This document shows, piece after piece, positions 33,272-43,144 of a DNA stretch of 64,000 nt. Made by a program: the position numbers and the translations under genes. Below the pieces are notes generated by a model. The model was not told the origin of the DNA and searched no databases. It was given only the letters and a program-made list of their open reading frames with translations. Position 1 is the first letter of the stretch. Each line of letters begins with the position of its first letter. This stretch comes from UBA6016 sp041915365 (lineage in GTDB: Bacteria; Campylobacterota; Campylobacteria; Campylobacterales; UBA6016), in the NCBI GenBank assembly GCA_041915365.1, contig JAYSBP010000001.1, positions 186,001 through 250,000 on the forward strand, in the 5' to 3' direction.

Positions 33272-34467
33272 GTCAAGCCTTTTGAGATATCATGGTATAT
33301 TTTTCTAAGCATAGCGGTAGCGGCTTTTTTACCAAACCTTGAAACGTGGCTAGAGCGAATAAAATTGGCATCAAACTTTCTTGCAGTCAAGACCATTTTT
33401 TCCATGGCTGAATATATTGCCTCTATGTCGCCGACTTGCATTGTAAGTGAGTTTTTATTATTTAGCATATTATTTACGCCACCGCTGTTTGTTGCAATAA
33501 CCGGCTTGCCAACACTAAGAGCCTCCGATACTGCCACCCCGAATGTCTCATATTGACTGCAACTTATAAATGTATCGCACATTCTAAGGTTTTTTAGGAT
33601 TCCAGCCCCATCAAGCTCTCCAAGCCATTCAACCCTATTATCTATATTTAATACTTTTGCAAGATTGCACATATACTCCAGCTCCCCGCTTCCGGCTATT
33701 CTCAAAACTGCAGTTTCATTTTTATCGCACAATTTTTTAAAGGCATAAAGCATATCAGAAATGCCTTTTTCAATAGTTATTCTTGAAGCAGCAAAAAAAA
33801 TAAAATTAACACCTTCGGGTTTTAACTCGGCTGGCACAAAAAAATCATCATCTATAAAATCTGGAATAACAACATCGGCAGTAATGCCAAACTTAGACAT
33901 TTCACTTTTCAAGAACTCACTTACAGCAATAACTTGGCTTGCACCATCAAAAGCCTCTTGTAATCTGCATAGCAGTTTTCCATTATCCAGATAAAATGGA
34001 AATGGGAAAGGCCCCATATGTTCAGTTAAGACATATGGTACGTTGAACATTTTAGACAGTCTGCTGGCTACAAATCCGCCAGGAAACGAAACATGGGCAT
34101 GGATAATGTCTATCTTTCCATATTTTTTAATAGCTTTTTTGTAATTTTTTATATTTGCATTTACTATGCTAGATATGTTGCCTGCGTATTTTCTTGGCCT
34201 TATTTCAATTGCAGGCGTATAATACTCAACTACATTGTCCATGAGTGTTTCTTCAAAACCATTGCGGATATAAAAAGAAAATAGTTTTTTAAAAGTATTA
34301 AACGGCGATGATATATTTACAATAAATTCACCCTGCCCCCATCTGCTAACTACAATGTTATCACCTTTGAATTCACTCGCATATAGGCATGCTTGCTCTT
34401 TAAAAAAACGTCCCACAAGTTGATTTTCTTTTGTTGGATACCATGATGGGATTACAAAAATATTCAT
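33259..34467 (-). CDS. Glycosyltransferase family 4 (GT-B)
   Basis: 402 residues. The N-terminal half opens with MNIFVIPSWYPTKENQLVG and holds HAHVSFPGG. The C-terminal nucleotide-sugar half has EWLGELDGAGILKNL and the diagnostic SEALSVGKPVIATNSGG with the E-x7-E-type pair. It should transfer a sugar from a nucleotide donor on the cytoplasmic face while building the repeat unit. Donor and acceptor are unknown. It overlaps neighbours on both sides. Confidence 0.9.
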   Translation of the reverse strand: MNIFVIPSWYPTKENQLVGRFFKEQACLYASEFKGDNIVVSRWGQGEFIVNISSPFNTFKKLFSFYIRNGFEETLMDNVVEYYTPAIEIRPRKYAGNISSIVNANIKNYKKAIKKYGKIDIIHAHVSFPGGFVASRLSKMFNVPYVLTEHMGPFPFPFYLDNGKLLCRLQEAFDGASQVIAVSEFLKSEMSKFGITADVVIPDFIDDDFFVPAELKPEGVNFIFFAASRITIEKGISDMLYAFKKLCDKNETAVLRIAGSGELEYMCNLAKVLNIDNRVEWLGELDGAGILKNLRMCDTFISCSQYETFGVAVSEALSVGKPVIATNSGGVNNMLNNKNSLTMQVGDIEAIYSAMEKMVLTARKFDANFIRSSHVSRFGKKAATAMLRKIYHDISKGLTCVL

Positions 34468-35309
34468 GCTATTTTTTTAAAAACCAGCCACTTACTAGAT
34501 GTTGATAGTTTGCTAAACAATGTCTTATCTATCCAAACTAGTGTTTTACCCAAAATCTCGCCGCTTTTTTCGGAGCACCCACTAAGTACCGGATTTAGCA
34601 ATTTTTTGAAATACCAATTCCCTAGTTTATGCCCAATTGATGTTTTAAAATCAAACGAATTTTGAGTGACATTAAAAGCAGGATATAGGCCGACAAGCTC
34701 CATGTTATTTTTATTTGCCACCGATATATAATAATCCAAGTACCTAACTTTATTATGGTAGTTCTCATCAAATTCAGTTCCATCGGCCATTTTTTTTTGC
34801 CTACCGCGCAACTCATTGTCAGAAACGGCGTCAAGTACTATAAAATAACCGTTACCTTGCAACATAGAAGATATATTTTTAAAGCATGCTTCAAATTTAG
34901 CATTGTCTGTTATATGTAAAAATACCAATATGCTAATGGCTATATCAAAGCCACATATCTCGGAATCTAAAGGTATATGCTCTGAAAAATCACACTCTTC
35001 AAAAAAAAACTTTGGATATTTTTTTGACAGTGTATCAATAGAGTTTTTTGTTATATCAAAACCCTTATATTTTTCAACGCCAGCCATATAAAAAAGTCCG
35101 CTCCAAAAACCGCTTCCTGGACCTATTTCACAAACAGAACTTTCCTCAAGCTGTATCGAATAATCTTTGAGAATTTTTTCCAGTCCATCTTTTTGTTGTT
35201 TATGCAGATGTCTATTATAGCTGTGCGGCCAATTTGGCCAGCAAACACCAGCTTCATCTAACGATTCGTTTAGGAGATTATTCCAGTACTCCTTAGCCTT
35301 ATACGCCAA
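34464..35309 (-). CDS. Class I SAM-dependent methyltransferase
   Basis: About 281 residues from the TTG at 35309, which has AAAGGTG seven bases upstream. A TTG at 35333 is a possible earlier start with a 35-base overlap. The SAM loop is VCEIGPGSGFWSG near residue 60, the acidic ribose contact follows in KGFDIT, and the DIAISILVFLHI stretch is typical of the Methyltransf_11/12/23 group. The C-terminal part is unremarkable. It probably methylates a sugar of the glycan; no further detail is possible. Confidence 0.78.
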   Translation of the reverse strand: MAYKAKEYWNNLLNESLDEAGVCWPNWPHSYNRHLHKQQKDGLEKILKDYSIQLEESSVCEIGPGSGFWSGLFYMAGVEKYKGFDITKNSIDTLSKKYPKFFFEECDFSEHIPLDSEICGFDIAISILVFLHITDNAKFEACFKNISSMLQGNGYFIVLDAVSDNELRGRQKKMADGTEFDENYHNKVRYLDYYISVANKNNMELVGLYPAFNVTQNSFDFKTSIGHKLGNWYFKKLLNPVLSGCSEKSGEILGKTLVWIDKTLFSKLSTSSKWLVFKKIA

Positions 35310-36072
35310 TATGTACACCTTTTTTTGATGCAATCAAAGCTATTTCATTTGTTGTTAAGGCAAGGTCATTACCTAGATACTTGATAGCCCATTTGTAAAA
35401 CTCAGCTGTTTCTTTCATGTTTTTCTCGGACATTGTTACTTGACCCTGTTTTGAGTGCCTTCTTGAATATATAAGCTTTTCAGGCATATGTACAAACTTA
35501 TATCCAGCTTTTATTGCCCTTATCCACATTTCATTATCTTGCGCAGTTGCTATAGTTTCATTAAATAGCCCAGCATCTTTAAATAATGTTGACGGAACAA
35601 GCAGCGAACAGCCATGTATAAAAGTAGACAGCACAACAAATTGATCTGATTTTTTATTTTCTTCATATAGTGTAAACGAATCTATAATAGCCTCATTCTC
35701 ATCTATAATATCAAAATCACACCACACCATTGTTTTATTATCATGTTTTGCGATCTCTTCTAGCTGCAATTCTATTTTATGCGGCTTATATAAATCATCA
35801 TGACTAAGCCATGAAAAAAACTTGCCTCGCATCTTTGAAATACCAAGGTTTAGGGCGGAGGCAACTCCACCGTTTTGTTTTTTGAAGTATCTTATTTTTT
35901 CACCGTAAGAACTAGCTATTTCTTCGCTCTTGCCATCATCATTTGAACCGTCATTTATGACTATTATCTCTATATTCTTATATGTTTGAGACAATGCGCT
36001 ATCTATCGCCTGCTTCAAATAATCGTAGCCGTTATAAACAGGGATTACAATTGAAACCAAAGGCAAAGTCAT
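35299..36072 (-). CDS. Glycosyltransferase family 2 (GT-A)
   Basis: 257 residues from the ATG at 36072, which overlaps the stop of the 2-epimerase gene (ATGA). It has the standard GT2 opening VSIVIPVYNGYDYL, IIVINDGSNDDG and the metal-binding acidic pair in SWLSHDDLY, followed by a DNEMWIRA acceptor-side acidic residue. A cytoplasmic inverting transferase for the glycan repeat; donor unknown. Confidence 0.9.
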   Translation of the reverse strand: MTLPLVSIVIPVYNGYDYLKQAIDSALSQTYKNIEIIVINDGSNDDGKSEEIASSYGEKIRYFKKQNGGVASALNLGISKMRGKFFSWLSHDDLYKPHKIELQLEEIAKHDNKTMVWCDFDIIDENEAIIDSFTLYEENKKSDQFVVLSTFIHGCSLLVPSTLFKDAGLFNETIATAQDNEMWIRAIKAGYKFVHMPEKLIYSRRHSKQGQVTMSEKNMKETAEFYKWAIKYLGNDLALTTNEIALIASKKGVHIGV

Positions 36073-37187
36073 TTTTTCCAAACCGTTCTATTTATGTAAT
36101 CTGTGTAACTATATATTATTTTTACAACCTTACTAGATACGTTGTCAACATCGTAATCTGCAGGGATGCTCTTTGTGCCAATAGCAAAGGCGGACGTAGA
36201 CACTTTTATTGCATCTAAAACAGATTTGGCATCTATACCAGACATTACCAAAACACCATCGTCCATTCCCTCTGGCCTTTCGTGCGCTAGACGCAAAGTG
36301 ACGGCATTGATACCAAGCAAGGAAGCCTCTTCCGTAATCGTTCCACTATCAGACAAAACACAAAAAGCTTCTTTCTGGAGTTTTATATAGTCAAAAAAAC
36401 CAAACGGCTTGCATATCTTGATATTGGCGGATAAGCTACCGCTTTTTAGCTGTTCTAGCTTTTTCATAGTGCGTGGGTGTGTAGAGAAAATAATCGGCAT
36501 ATCATACTCAGCGGCAACGGCATTTAACATATCGGGAAGATTTTCAAAACTTTCTCTTAAATCTAAGTTTTCTTCCCTGTGAATACTAACTACGAAATAT
36601 TTATTCTTCTCAAGAGCATTTTTTGTAAGCACCATTGAATCATCTATTTTGCTTGCATAATATCCAAAAACCTCCTTCATGCAAGAACCGGTTTTTATTA
36701 CAGTTTCCGGCTTTATACCCTCAGCCAGCAAGTATTTTCTAGCGTGTTCGGTAAGCGGCATATTGATATCGCTAAGATGATCGACTATTTTTCTGTTAAC
36801 CTCTTCAGGAACCCGCTCATCAAAGCATCTATTTCCGGCCTCCATGTGAAATACTGGAATTTTTCGCCTTTTTGCAGCTATAACACAAAGACAGCTATTC
36901 GTATCGCCATATATCAGCAGGGCATCCGGCTTTATCTTTTCAAATAGTTCGTCCGATTTAGATATAACATTGGCAATTGACTTCGCAGGATTGTCACCGG
37001 CAGCATCCAAAAAATAATCCGGTTTTCTTATTTCCATCTCATCAAAAAAAATCTGATTTAGCTCATAATCATAATTTTGTCCGGTATGCACCAGTATATG
37101 TTCTGAATACTTATCAAGTTCAGCTATTACCCTGCTGAGCTTAATAATTTCCGGTCTTGTACCGACTATTGTCATAATTTTCAACAT
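36069..37187 (-). CDS. Non-hydrolysing UDP-sugar 2-epimerase (WbvD/WbjD/FnlC-like)
   Basis: 372 residues from ATG 37187 (AAGGA six bases upstream). The WecB-type GT-B fold shows MTIVGTRPEIIKL, YGDTNSCL and HMEAGNRCFDERVPEEVNR. The NRCFDERVPEE variant is the one in epimerases that act on 2-acetamido-6-deoxy-hexoses (FnlC, WbjD, CapG, WbvD) rather than plain UDP-GlcNAc WecB. The RmlD-like reductase just upstream fits such a pathway to UDP-L-QuiNAc or UDP-L-FucNAc. A WbpI-type role on the diNAc-uronate is the main alternative. Confidence 0.85.
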   Translation of the reverse strand: MLKIMTIVGTRPEIIKLSRVIAELDKYSEHILVHTGQNYDYELNQIFFDEMEIRKPDYFLDAAGDNPAKSIANVISKSDELFEKIKPDALLIYGDTNSCLCVIAAKRRKIPVFHMEAGNRCFDERVPEEVNRKIVDHLSDINMPLTEHARKYLLAEGIKPETVIKTGSCMKEVFGYYASKIDDSMVLTKNALEKNKYFVVSIHREENLDLRESFENLPDMLNAVAAEYDMPIIFSTHPRTMKKLEQLKSGSLSANIKICKPFGFFDYIKLQKEAFCVLSDSGTITEEASLLGINAVTLRLAHERPEGMDDGVLVMSGIDAKSVLDAIKVSTSAFAIGTKSIPADYDVDNVSSKVVKIIYSYTDYINRTVWKK

Positions 37188-38071
37188 TGGCGTTCCTTGT
37201 AATGCTGACACTCTTCATAATCATCAAACATACGCTTTATAAGCTCATCCCATGATGGTGCCAAGTATCCGGTAGCTTTAGCAAACCTAGAAGAGTCAAG
37301 TGAACGATCTATATAAAAATCGTCAAACTTTTCAATGGATATATTTGTGCCATAGTGTTTATTTATTAGGTATAGCAAATCATACTTTGAGATAGCATCT
37401 GCGGATAGATGATAAAGACCATATAAAGAAGTGTTTGGAAGAATATATTCTCTTATTACTCTGGCAATTTCTATCGTAGGCAAACCAGAGAAAATTGCAT
37501 TTGAGTAACCTTTTGCATTTTTTTGAGACAAAAACCATTCAACAAGACTTAAAAACCCTTTTAATTCATGTCCTATAATTGACGTACGAAGCGTTAAACA
37601 ATGCGGATAAGAGACTTCGCCTAAGAGTTTCGTCCTTCCATATAGGTCATATGCACTTGCAATGTCATCTTCCGTGTAACCACCTTTTTTGCCGTCAAAA
37701 ACACAGTCGGTACTAAAATGAATAAGTCTAGCTCCTGCAGTTTTACAAACGAGTGATATACGATGTGGCAGTTGAGCATTTACCGTTATCGCAGCAAGTG
37801 GGTCATTCGATAGGGGTGTTTGTTTAATAAGACCTATGCAGTTTATAACCACATCTGGCTGTATAGAGGCTAGCGCCCTGATAATGGTATCAAAGTTGTC
37901 ACCATCAACCCCGATTCTTATTTTTGATGCAAACTTACTCGCAAATACACCTATATCGGATGATCTTTGCGTACCGTACACATCAAGACTGTCATCTCTT
38001 GAAAGCTCAAAAAATAGCTTATGTCCAAGCATTCCGGATACGCCGAGTATTAGAATCTTTTTCTTATCCAT
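37181..38071 (-). CDS. RmlD-like NAD(P)-dependent sugar reductase (WbvR-like)
   Basis: 296 residues of the extended SDR family, RmlD subgroup. NAD(P) motif ILILGVSGMLGHKL near the start, HFSTDCVFDGKKGGYTED and the catalytic Tyr/Lys in YDLYGRTKLLGE. In known loci this type reduces the 4-keto group of UDP-2-acetamido-2,6-dideoxy-L-hexulose, before the 2-epimerase that follows here. The 4,6-dehydratase/5-epimerase needed to start that pathway is not in this operon. dTDP-rhamnose reductase is an alternative. Confidence 0.83.
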   Translation of the reverse strand: MDKKKILILGVSGMLGHKLFFELSRDDSLDVYGTQRSSDIGVFASKFASKIRIGVDGDNFDTIIRALASIQPDVVINCIGLIKQTPLSNDPLAAITVNAQLPHRISLVCKTAGARLIHFSTDCVFDGKKGGYTEDDIASAYDLYGRTKLLGEVSYPHCLTLRTSIIGHELKGFLSLVEWFLSQKNAKGYSNAIFSGLPTIEIARVIREYILPNTSLYGLYHLSADAISKYDLLYLINKHYGTNISIEKFDDFYIDRSLDSSRFAKATGYLAPSWDELIKRMFDDYEECQHYKERQC

Positions 38072-38074
38072 TTA

Positions 38075-39268
38075 CTACCTTTTTATCACATCTTTAAGCA
38101 ATTGTCTTGCATTCGATAGCGAAGCTTTTTCCATTACAAGACGATAATTGATTTGTGTTGATTTTTCAACAAAGTCTGAACTTTGAAGTATATACTCTAT
38201 AGCTTCAGCGAGCTCTTGTTTTGATCTTGGTTCAACTAAGCACCCATTTTCTTTATCTCTAATCCATTCCCTGGTAGCCTCTATATCACCGGCGACTATT
38301 GGTGTTTTGCAGGCCATCGCCTCAAGCATGCAGTTTGGCTGTGAATCATATGATGAAATAGATACCATCACACTTGAAGCCGAGTAATAAAATGGCATCA
38401 ACTCCCATTCTACTCCGCCGTCATGTCTCAAAAATTGCCCAACACCAAGCTCGGCACCGATTTTACAGTGTTCACTCCATAGTTCCATACCAACGGTGGA
38501 TATAAATAAAAAAACAACATCGTCGTATTTCTTACAAACTATTCCGGCGGCTTCTACTATTATATCGCTATTTAAATAACCGCCAAGACCCCTCGGGCAA
38601 AGTATATATCGTCTCATGGCATCTAGCCTCAATCTTTGTTTTGCTTCATCCATTGCGATAGGCATAAAAATAGAAGTGTCAACACCTGGATATCTAATAA
38701 GACTAATTTTATTTGGCTCAATATTTTTTGCAACACAAGCGTCGAATGCCGTCTTGGAATTTACGGTTACAACATGTGCTTTTCTAACACAATACCTAAA
38801 AATAAAATCTTTAAAATACTTCTCTATAGTGTTTAGCTTGGCGTGCCAAGTAACATCTCCATTCCAAAATGTTATAAATATTTTGGCATCCATAGCAGCA
38901 AGCACTCCAGTGTAATTCGGATATAAAAGAGTTTGCAGCCAAACTATATCCGGCTTATATGTTTTTAAATAACCTCTAGCTATTTTCACATCTACAGCCA
39001 AAACACATAAATCACAAAACAATTTCAAAAGTGGTAGTATTTTTTTGAATAAAAAAGACGGTAGTATTTTTTTTATTGGTTCAATAGCGAGCGCATGTGG
39101 ATAATTGCCTTTTTGTGTCAAAAGAAACGTGCTGACACCACTTATGTCATATGCATAAGTTGAAATAACCGACACCTCGACGTCAGATAGTGAAGCTAAA
39201 ATCTCTATTCTGCGTTTTGCATGTATGGAATATCCCCAACAAAAAACTACTATTTTTTTAGTTATCAT
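38075..39268 (-). CDS. Glycosyltransferase family 4 (GT-B)
   Basis: About 397 residues from the ATG at 39268, which begins MITKKIVVFCWGYSIHAKRRIE, overlapping the end of paralogue 3 by 11 bases. An upstream in-frame extension would lie wholly inside that gene and looks unreal. The C-terminal donor domain has LCPRGLGGYL and the EAMACKTPIVAGDIEATREWI loop with the expected acidic pair. Donor and acceptor unknown. Confidence 0.86.
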   Translation of the reverse strand: MITKKIVVFCWGYSIHAKRRIEILASLSDVEVSVISTYAYDISGVSTFLLTQKGNYPHALAIEPIKKILPSFLFKKILPLLKLFCDLCVLAVDVKIARGYLKTYKPDIVWLQTLLYPNYTGVLAAMDAKIFITFWNGDVTWHAKLNTIEKYFKDFIFRYCVRKAHVVTVNSKTAFDACVAKNIEPNKISLIRYPGVDTSIFMPIAMDEAKQRLRLDAMRRYILCPRGLGGYLNSDIIVEAAGIVCKKYDDVVFLFISTVGMELWSEHCKIGAELGVGQFLRHDGGVEWELMPFYYSASSVMVSISSYDSQPNCMLEAMACKTPIVAGDIEATREWIRDKENGCLVEPRSKQELAEAIEYILQSSDFVEKSTQINYRLVMEKASLSNARQLLKDVIKR

Positions 39269-41054
39269 CAATATAAAGCCTGCACCAAAACTCAATAACA
39301 ACCAATAGCCAAATTTTTGCCCAACTTTCTTTTCCTTCGTTGAAAAGCAACAATAATCTTTTGACTTCATCGTATTCAAATAAGCCACGCCTTTTTATTG
39401 AATCTTCGGATAAAGCATCTTTTACGATATGATCTAAATCACTTTTCATCCATTTTTCAAATGGCATTGAAAAGCCTTTTTTGGATTGTTTGTCAATATC
39501 TTTCGGAAGTATGTCTTTATATGCATCTATCAATATGCGTTTAGATCCATTTTCAAAATATGAGCTTTCATACCAATTTAGCTTTTCATTATATGGCTTG
39601 CTTTTTAGCCCGTCTTTTAAAGAAAGGGCAAATTCGGCGACTTTTATATCCAAAAAAGGCACCCTAACTTCCAACGAAGAATACATTGAGACGGCGTCTA
39701 TATCTCTTAATAATTGATTTTGCGTATAGCCCTTCAAAAGTAGCCCTGAAATCCTACAAAATATACTTTCATTAGCAAGAAAGTCGTTGGCAAACCACTT
39801 TGTAGCGATAGACTCTTGGCGCAACTTACTAGAAATAATATTTTCAGCGTTTTCAACACCAAAAATCTGGTAAGACTTGCGAAAACTAGTTAAAAAATCA
39901 TCACTCTTTGACTGAAGATGCCAAAACCACGGATAGCCGCCAAATAGCTCATCACCGCCTGTTCCAGATAATGCCACAGTAACTTTTTCTCGAGCCGCCA
40001 TAGAAACCAAAAAGGAATTGATTCCGTCAACGGATGGCTGATCCAATGAATACACAAAATCACTAAATAATAAACGGATTTTTTCGCCAGTTATTTCTAC
40101 ACGAGTATTTTTAACACCAATATATTCGGCATTCTTTTTTGCCATAAAACTTTCATCTGCCGCAAAATCATCACATCCAAAGCCAACCGAAAATGTCTCT
40201 ATCTCTTTACGACTTAAGTTTTTCATTGAGGCTACTATTAAACTAGAGTCAACACCGCCGCTGAGAAAAGCTCCTATCGGAACATCCCCCTTGGAATGCA
40301 TATCTATACTCTCATCCAATATATCTCTGAGCATCGATACTTGCTCACTATATGGCAATACAGATAGCTCATCTTTCATTGACGGCTTAAGCTTTCCCCA
40401 CTCTTTTATTTTTATCTTGCCTTGACTGCAAATCAGCATGTGTCCAGGCGGTAACATAAATACATCTTTTAGTATGGTAAGTGGCTGTGTAATGGAGCCG
40501 TTTGCCAACAATAGCTTTAGCGCCCCATAATCTATATTTTTTTCTACGAGCCCCATTGCCATAATTGCCTTCATCTCTGAGGCAAATAAAATTCCATTAT
40601 CTTTTTCGGAGTAAAGTAGTGGTTTTATACCAAATATATCTCTGGCCAACACGAGTCTTGGTGTATTGTTTCTTTTATCGTAAATAGCAATAGAAAACAT
40701 GCCTCGCAGATATTCGACAAAACTATCACTATACTCTTCATACAATCGCAACACAACTTCACTATCACTATCTGAATTAAAAGCATGACCTCTCTGCTCA
40801 AGCATAGCGCGCAAGCTTCTAAAATTGAAACTTTCGCCATTATAAACCAAAACAATATTTCCATCGTTACTTTGCATTGGCTGATGCGCTTTTGTTGTTA
40901 AATCAAATATTGCAAGGCGAGACATACCAAGCGCAACATTCTCGTCTGTAAAAATACCGTTATCGTCAGGGCCACGACGCCACATTGATTTTACTCCGCG
41001 CTGAACCGCAGATTTATTATCTCCACAAAAAGCAGTACCGCATATCCCGCACAA
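39258..41054 (-). CDS. asnB: Asparagine synthetase (glutamine-hydrolysing) paralogue 3
   Basis: 598 residues from a TTG start, fixed because Cys2 must follow the initiator (MCGICG). The glutaminase domain has RRGPDDNG and YNGESFNF, where most homologues have NGEIYNY. The synthetase domain has LSGGVDSSL and GTGGDELFGGYP. Transcribed between a methyltransferase and a glycosyltransferase, it is a good candidate for amidating a uronic or nonulosonic acid (inference). Confidence 0.9.
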   Translation of the reverse strand: MCGICGTAFCGDNKSAVQRGVKSMWRRGPDDNGIFTDENVALGMSRLAIFDLTTKAHQPMQSNDGNIVLVYNGESFNFRSLRAMLEQRGHAFNSDSDSEVVLRLYEEYSDSFVEYLRGMFSIAIYDKRNNTPRLVLARDIFGIKPLLYSEKDNGILFASEMKAIMAMGLVEKNIDYGALKLLLANGSITQPLTILKDVFMLPPGHMLICSQGKIKIKEWGKLKPSMKDELSVLPYSEQVSMLRDILDESIDMHSKGDVPIGAFLSGGVDSSLIVASMKNLSRKEIETFSVGFGCDDFAADESFMAKKNAEYIGVKNTRVEITGEKIRLLFSDFVYSLDQPSVDGINSFLVSMAAREKVTVALSGTGGDELFGGYPWFWHLQSKSDDFLTSFRKSYQIFGVENAENIISSKLRQESIATKWFANDFLANESIFCRISGLLLKGYTQNQLLRDIDAVSMYSSLEVRVPFLDIKVAEFALSLKDGLKSKPYNEKLNWYESSYFENGSKRILIDAYKDILPKDIDKQSKKGFSMPFEKWMKSDLDHIVKDALSEDSIKRRGLFEYDEVKRLLLLFNEGKESWAKIWLLVVIEFWCRLYIDDN

Positions 41055-41057
41055 ATC

Positions 41058-42035
41058 TTATTCTCGCCCTAGTTTAATAGCAAAAGCCTCTACACCATTG
41101 CCTGCATACTCTATATTTTTAACAAGCATGCCGCACTTCTCAAGAATATCCACAATCTGTTCTTTAGTTCTAAGGTGCTTGTATTTATCTGTCAAGGTGT
41201 CATGCGTATCTAAAACTGCCCACTCAAACATTATTTTATCGCTCAAATTTGCATACGAACCATGATAATCAACTACTGGAGATTTGTGATACCACCACTT
41301 TCTTATTTTTCCAAAAAAACTGTATTTTTTTAATCTCCATAGCATCTTATGAATCGGCCATAACAGATGAACCAAAATTTTCACTAGCGGCAGCCTCATT
41401 CTAAGCGATGTTTTCAATAGCAAGTAGCGAATAACTTTTCTAGATAATTGTTCTTCGTAACCTATGGAGTAGTGATCTATTAATAAACTGCCTCCATTTT
41501 TTAGCACTCCGCATAAGGATTGAATACTCTCTTCAGGATTTGGTGTATGCTGCAAAACACCTATGCAAACAACGGTGTCAAAACTATTTTTTTCAAATGG
41601 AAGGTGTCTTATATCCGCTTGCGCTATGTGGTATTTTGTATTACCGTCAAAATTTGATATAGCTGCATCAACTGCCGATGAGTAGTCTATTGCCCACACC
41701 TCGGCATTGTTTTGAAGGATAACCTCCGTAAATCTACCAGATCCGCAGCCAGCCTCCAAAATAGTTTTCCCTTCAAAAACAGAGGTGTCACCTCCGCAAA
41801 TTCTAGAGAGTCTAGTTTTACTTATTGGTAGTCCGGTATATGAGTCAAATTGAGACCTGGCAAACGCATTCCACTGTAATCCGAAAGAATTTGCATAATT
41901 TTCTTTTTCCACAAATCGTGGAATATGTCCCACAATATCATATCTACACCCATGATTACATTGTAGACTATTCTCATCTACAACAAGACGACAGCGATGA
42001 ATAGGACAAATGTATTTATCATAATCCAAGATCAA
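41058..42035 (-). CDS. SAM methyltransferase with N-terminal zinc-ribbon-like segment
   Basis: 325 residues. Residues ~9-30 hold Cys/His pairs (CPIH, CNHGC) like the Trm112-type zinc ribbon that precedes some methyltransferases. The class I core follows, with LEAGCGSGRFTEV near residue 90, WAIDYSSAV, and the post-loop VVCIGVLQHTPNP. The start TTG at 42035 overlaps the aminotransferase by 17 bases; a second TTG six bases further in has better AGG spacing. It probably methylates a glycan sugar or amino sugar. Confidence 0.82.
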   Translation of the reverse strand: MILDYDKYICPIHRCRLVVDENSLQCNHGCRYDIVGHIPRFVEKENYANSFGLQWNAFARSQFDSYTGLPISKTRLSRICGGDTSVFEGKTILEAGCGSGRFTEVILQNNAEVWAIDYSSAVDAAISNFDGNTKYHIAQADIRHLPFEKNSFDTVVCIGVLQHTPNPEESIQSLCGVLKNGGSLLIDHYSIGYEEQLSRKVIRYLLLKTSLRMRLPLVKILVHLLWPIHKMLWRLKKYSFFGKIRKWWYHKSPVVDYHGSYANLSDKIMFEWAVLDTHDTLTDKYKHLRTKEQIVDILEKCGMLVKNIEYAGNGVEAFAIKLGRE

Positions 42036-43143
42036 GACCTATAAAAGAATGTGCAATATATAAAACATCATCCTCACTCATTTTGGCATATAACGGCAGT
42101 GATAAACATCGATTGCCAAATTCCTCGGCAATAGGATACATACCCTCTTTAAAGCCCATATTCTTTCTATAAAAACTATTTAGATGTATTGGCAAATAAT
42201 TAACCGCAACACCGATTCCGCTTTCTTGTAGCCTAGCTATTGTCTCGTCTCTTTTGTTTGTTTTTATAACAAAAAGGTGACGTGCACTTTTTGTATTTTT
42301 AGGCAGTACAACATATGAAATACCTATTTTTTCAAGCTCTTCCTCATAAAGAGTAGCTAACTTTTCTTTTTTTGCAAGTCTATCGGTTATTTTTTCAAGT
42401 TGCCCTATCAACAGCGCAGACTGGATATCTGATATGTTATATTTCCAACCCAAAATCTCCATATCCCAATGTTTGTATGCACCAGTGTACCTGCTAGCCG
42501 CATCTTTATTAATACCGTGTAACCTTAATTTATACAACTTCTCGGCAAGTACGTCGTCATTGCACGATATAGCACCACCTTCGCCGCTCGTAATATTTTT
42601 AGTGGCATAAAAGGAAAAACATGCAGCATCAGATAGCTGACCAGGTCTGATACCATCCCTTTCACCTTCTATACAATGAGCGCAATCCTCTATAATTTTA
42701 AGTCCGTGCTTATCGGCTATCTCTTTTATTTTTTTCATATCGCACATTGAACCGTACAGATGCACGGGCATAATGGCTTTTGTTTTTGATGTTATTGCGG
42801 CTTCTATTAGATTGGCATCTATATTGCCGGTGTCATCTTCTATATCAACAAATACAGGTCTTGCACCAGCATGCAAAATAGAGTTTGATGTGGCAACAAA
42901 ACTCATGGGAGTCGTAATTACTTCATCACCATCGCCTATATCTAGCGCAAGTAGTGATAGATGCAGTGCAGCGGTACATGAATTTAAGGCAATAGTATGT
43001 TTAATGCCTAGGTATTCAGAAAATTTTTCCTCAAACTCCTTAGTAACTCCAGCATTGGTTAAAAATACCGAGCGTAAAACGTCAGCTACCCTTGCTATGT
43101 CATTTTCGTCTATATTGTGTTTGAAAAACTCTATTTGCCGCAT
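42019..43143 (-). CDS. DegT-family PLP sugar aminotransferase
   Basis: 374 residues from the ATG at 43143, one base after the dehydratase stop. PLP lysine in SFYATKNITSGEGGA; other contacts are LNSCTAALHLSLLALDI, MSFVATSNSILHAGA and EDCAHCIEGE. It resembles PseC and VioA-type 4-aminotransferases. With the RmlB-like 4,6-dehydratase just upstream and a formyltransferase nearby it would complete a 4-amino-4,6-dideoxy-hexose pathway, for example towards a 4-formamido sugar such as Qui4NFo (inference). Confidence 0.88.
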   Translation of the reverse strand: MRQIEFFKHNIDENDIARVADVLRSVFLTNAGVTKEFEEKFSEYLGIKHTIALNSCTAALHLSLLALDIGDGDEVITTPMSFVATSNSILHAGARPVFVDIEDDTGNIDANLIEAAITSKTKAIMPVHLYGSMCDMKKIKEIADKHGLKIIEDCAHCIEGERDGIRPGQLSDAACFSFYATKNITSGEGGAISCNDDVLAEKLYKLRLHGINKDAASRYTGAYKHWDMEILGWKYNISDIQSALLIGQLEKITDRLAKKEKLATLYEEELEKIGISYVVLPKNTKSARHLFVIKTNKRDETIARLQESGIGVAVNYLPIHLNSFYRKNMGFKEGMYPIAEEFGNRCLSLPLYAKMSEDDVLYIAHSFIGLDLGL

Positions 43144-43144
43144 T

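Noticed and set aside
38636..38915. Plus-strand frames inside the glycosyltransferase at 38 kb
   Set aside because: Antisense shadows of a gene with clear GT4 motifs.
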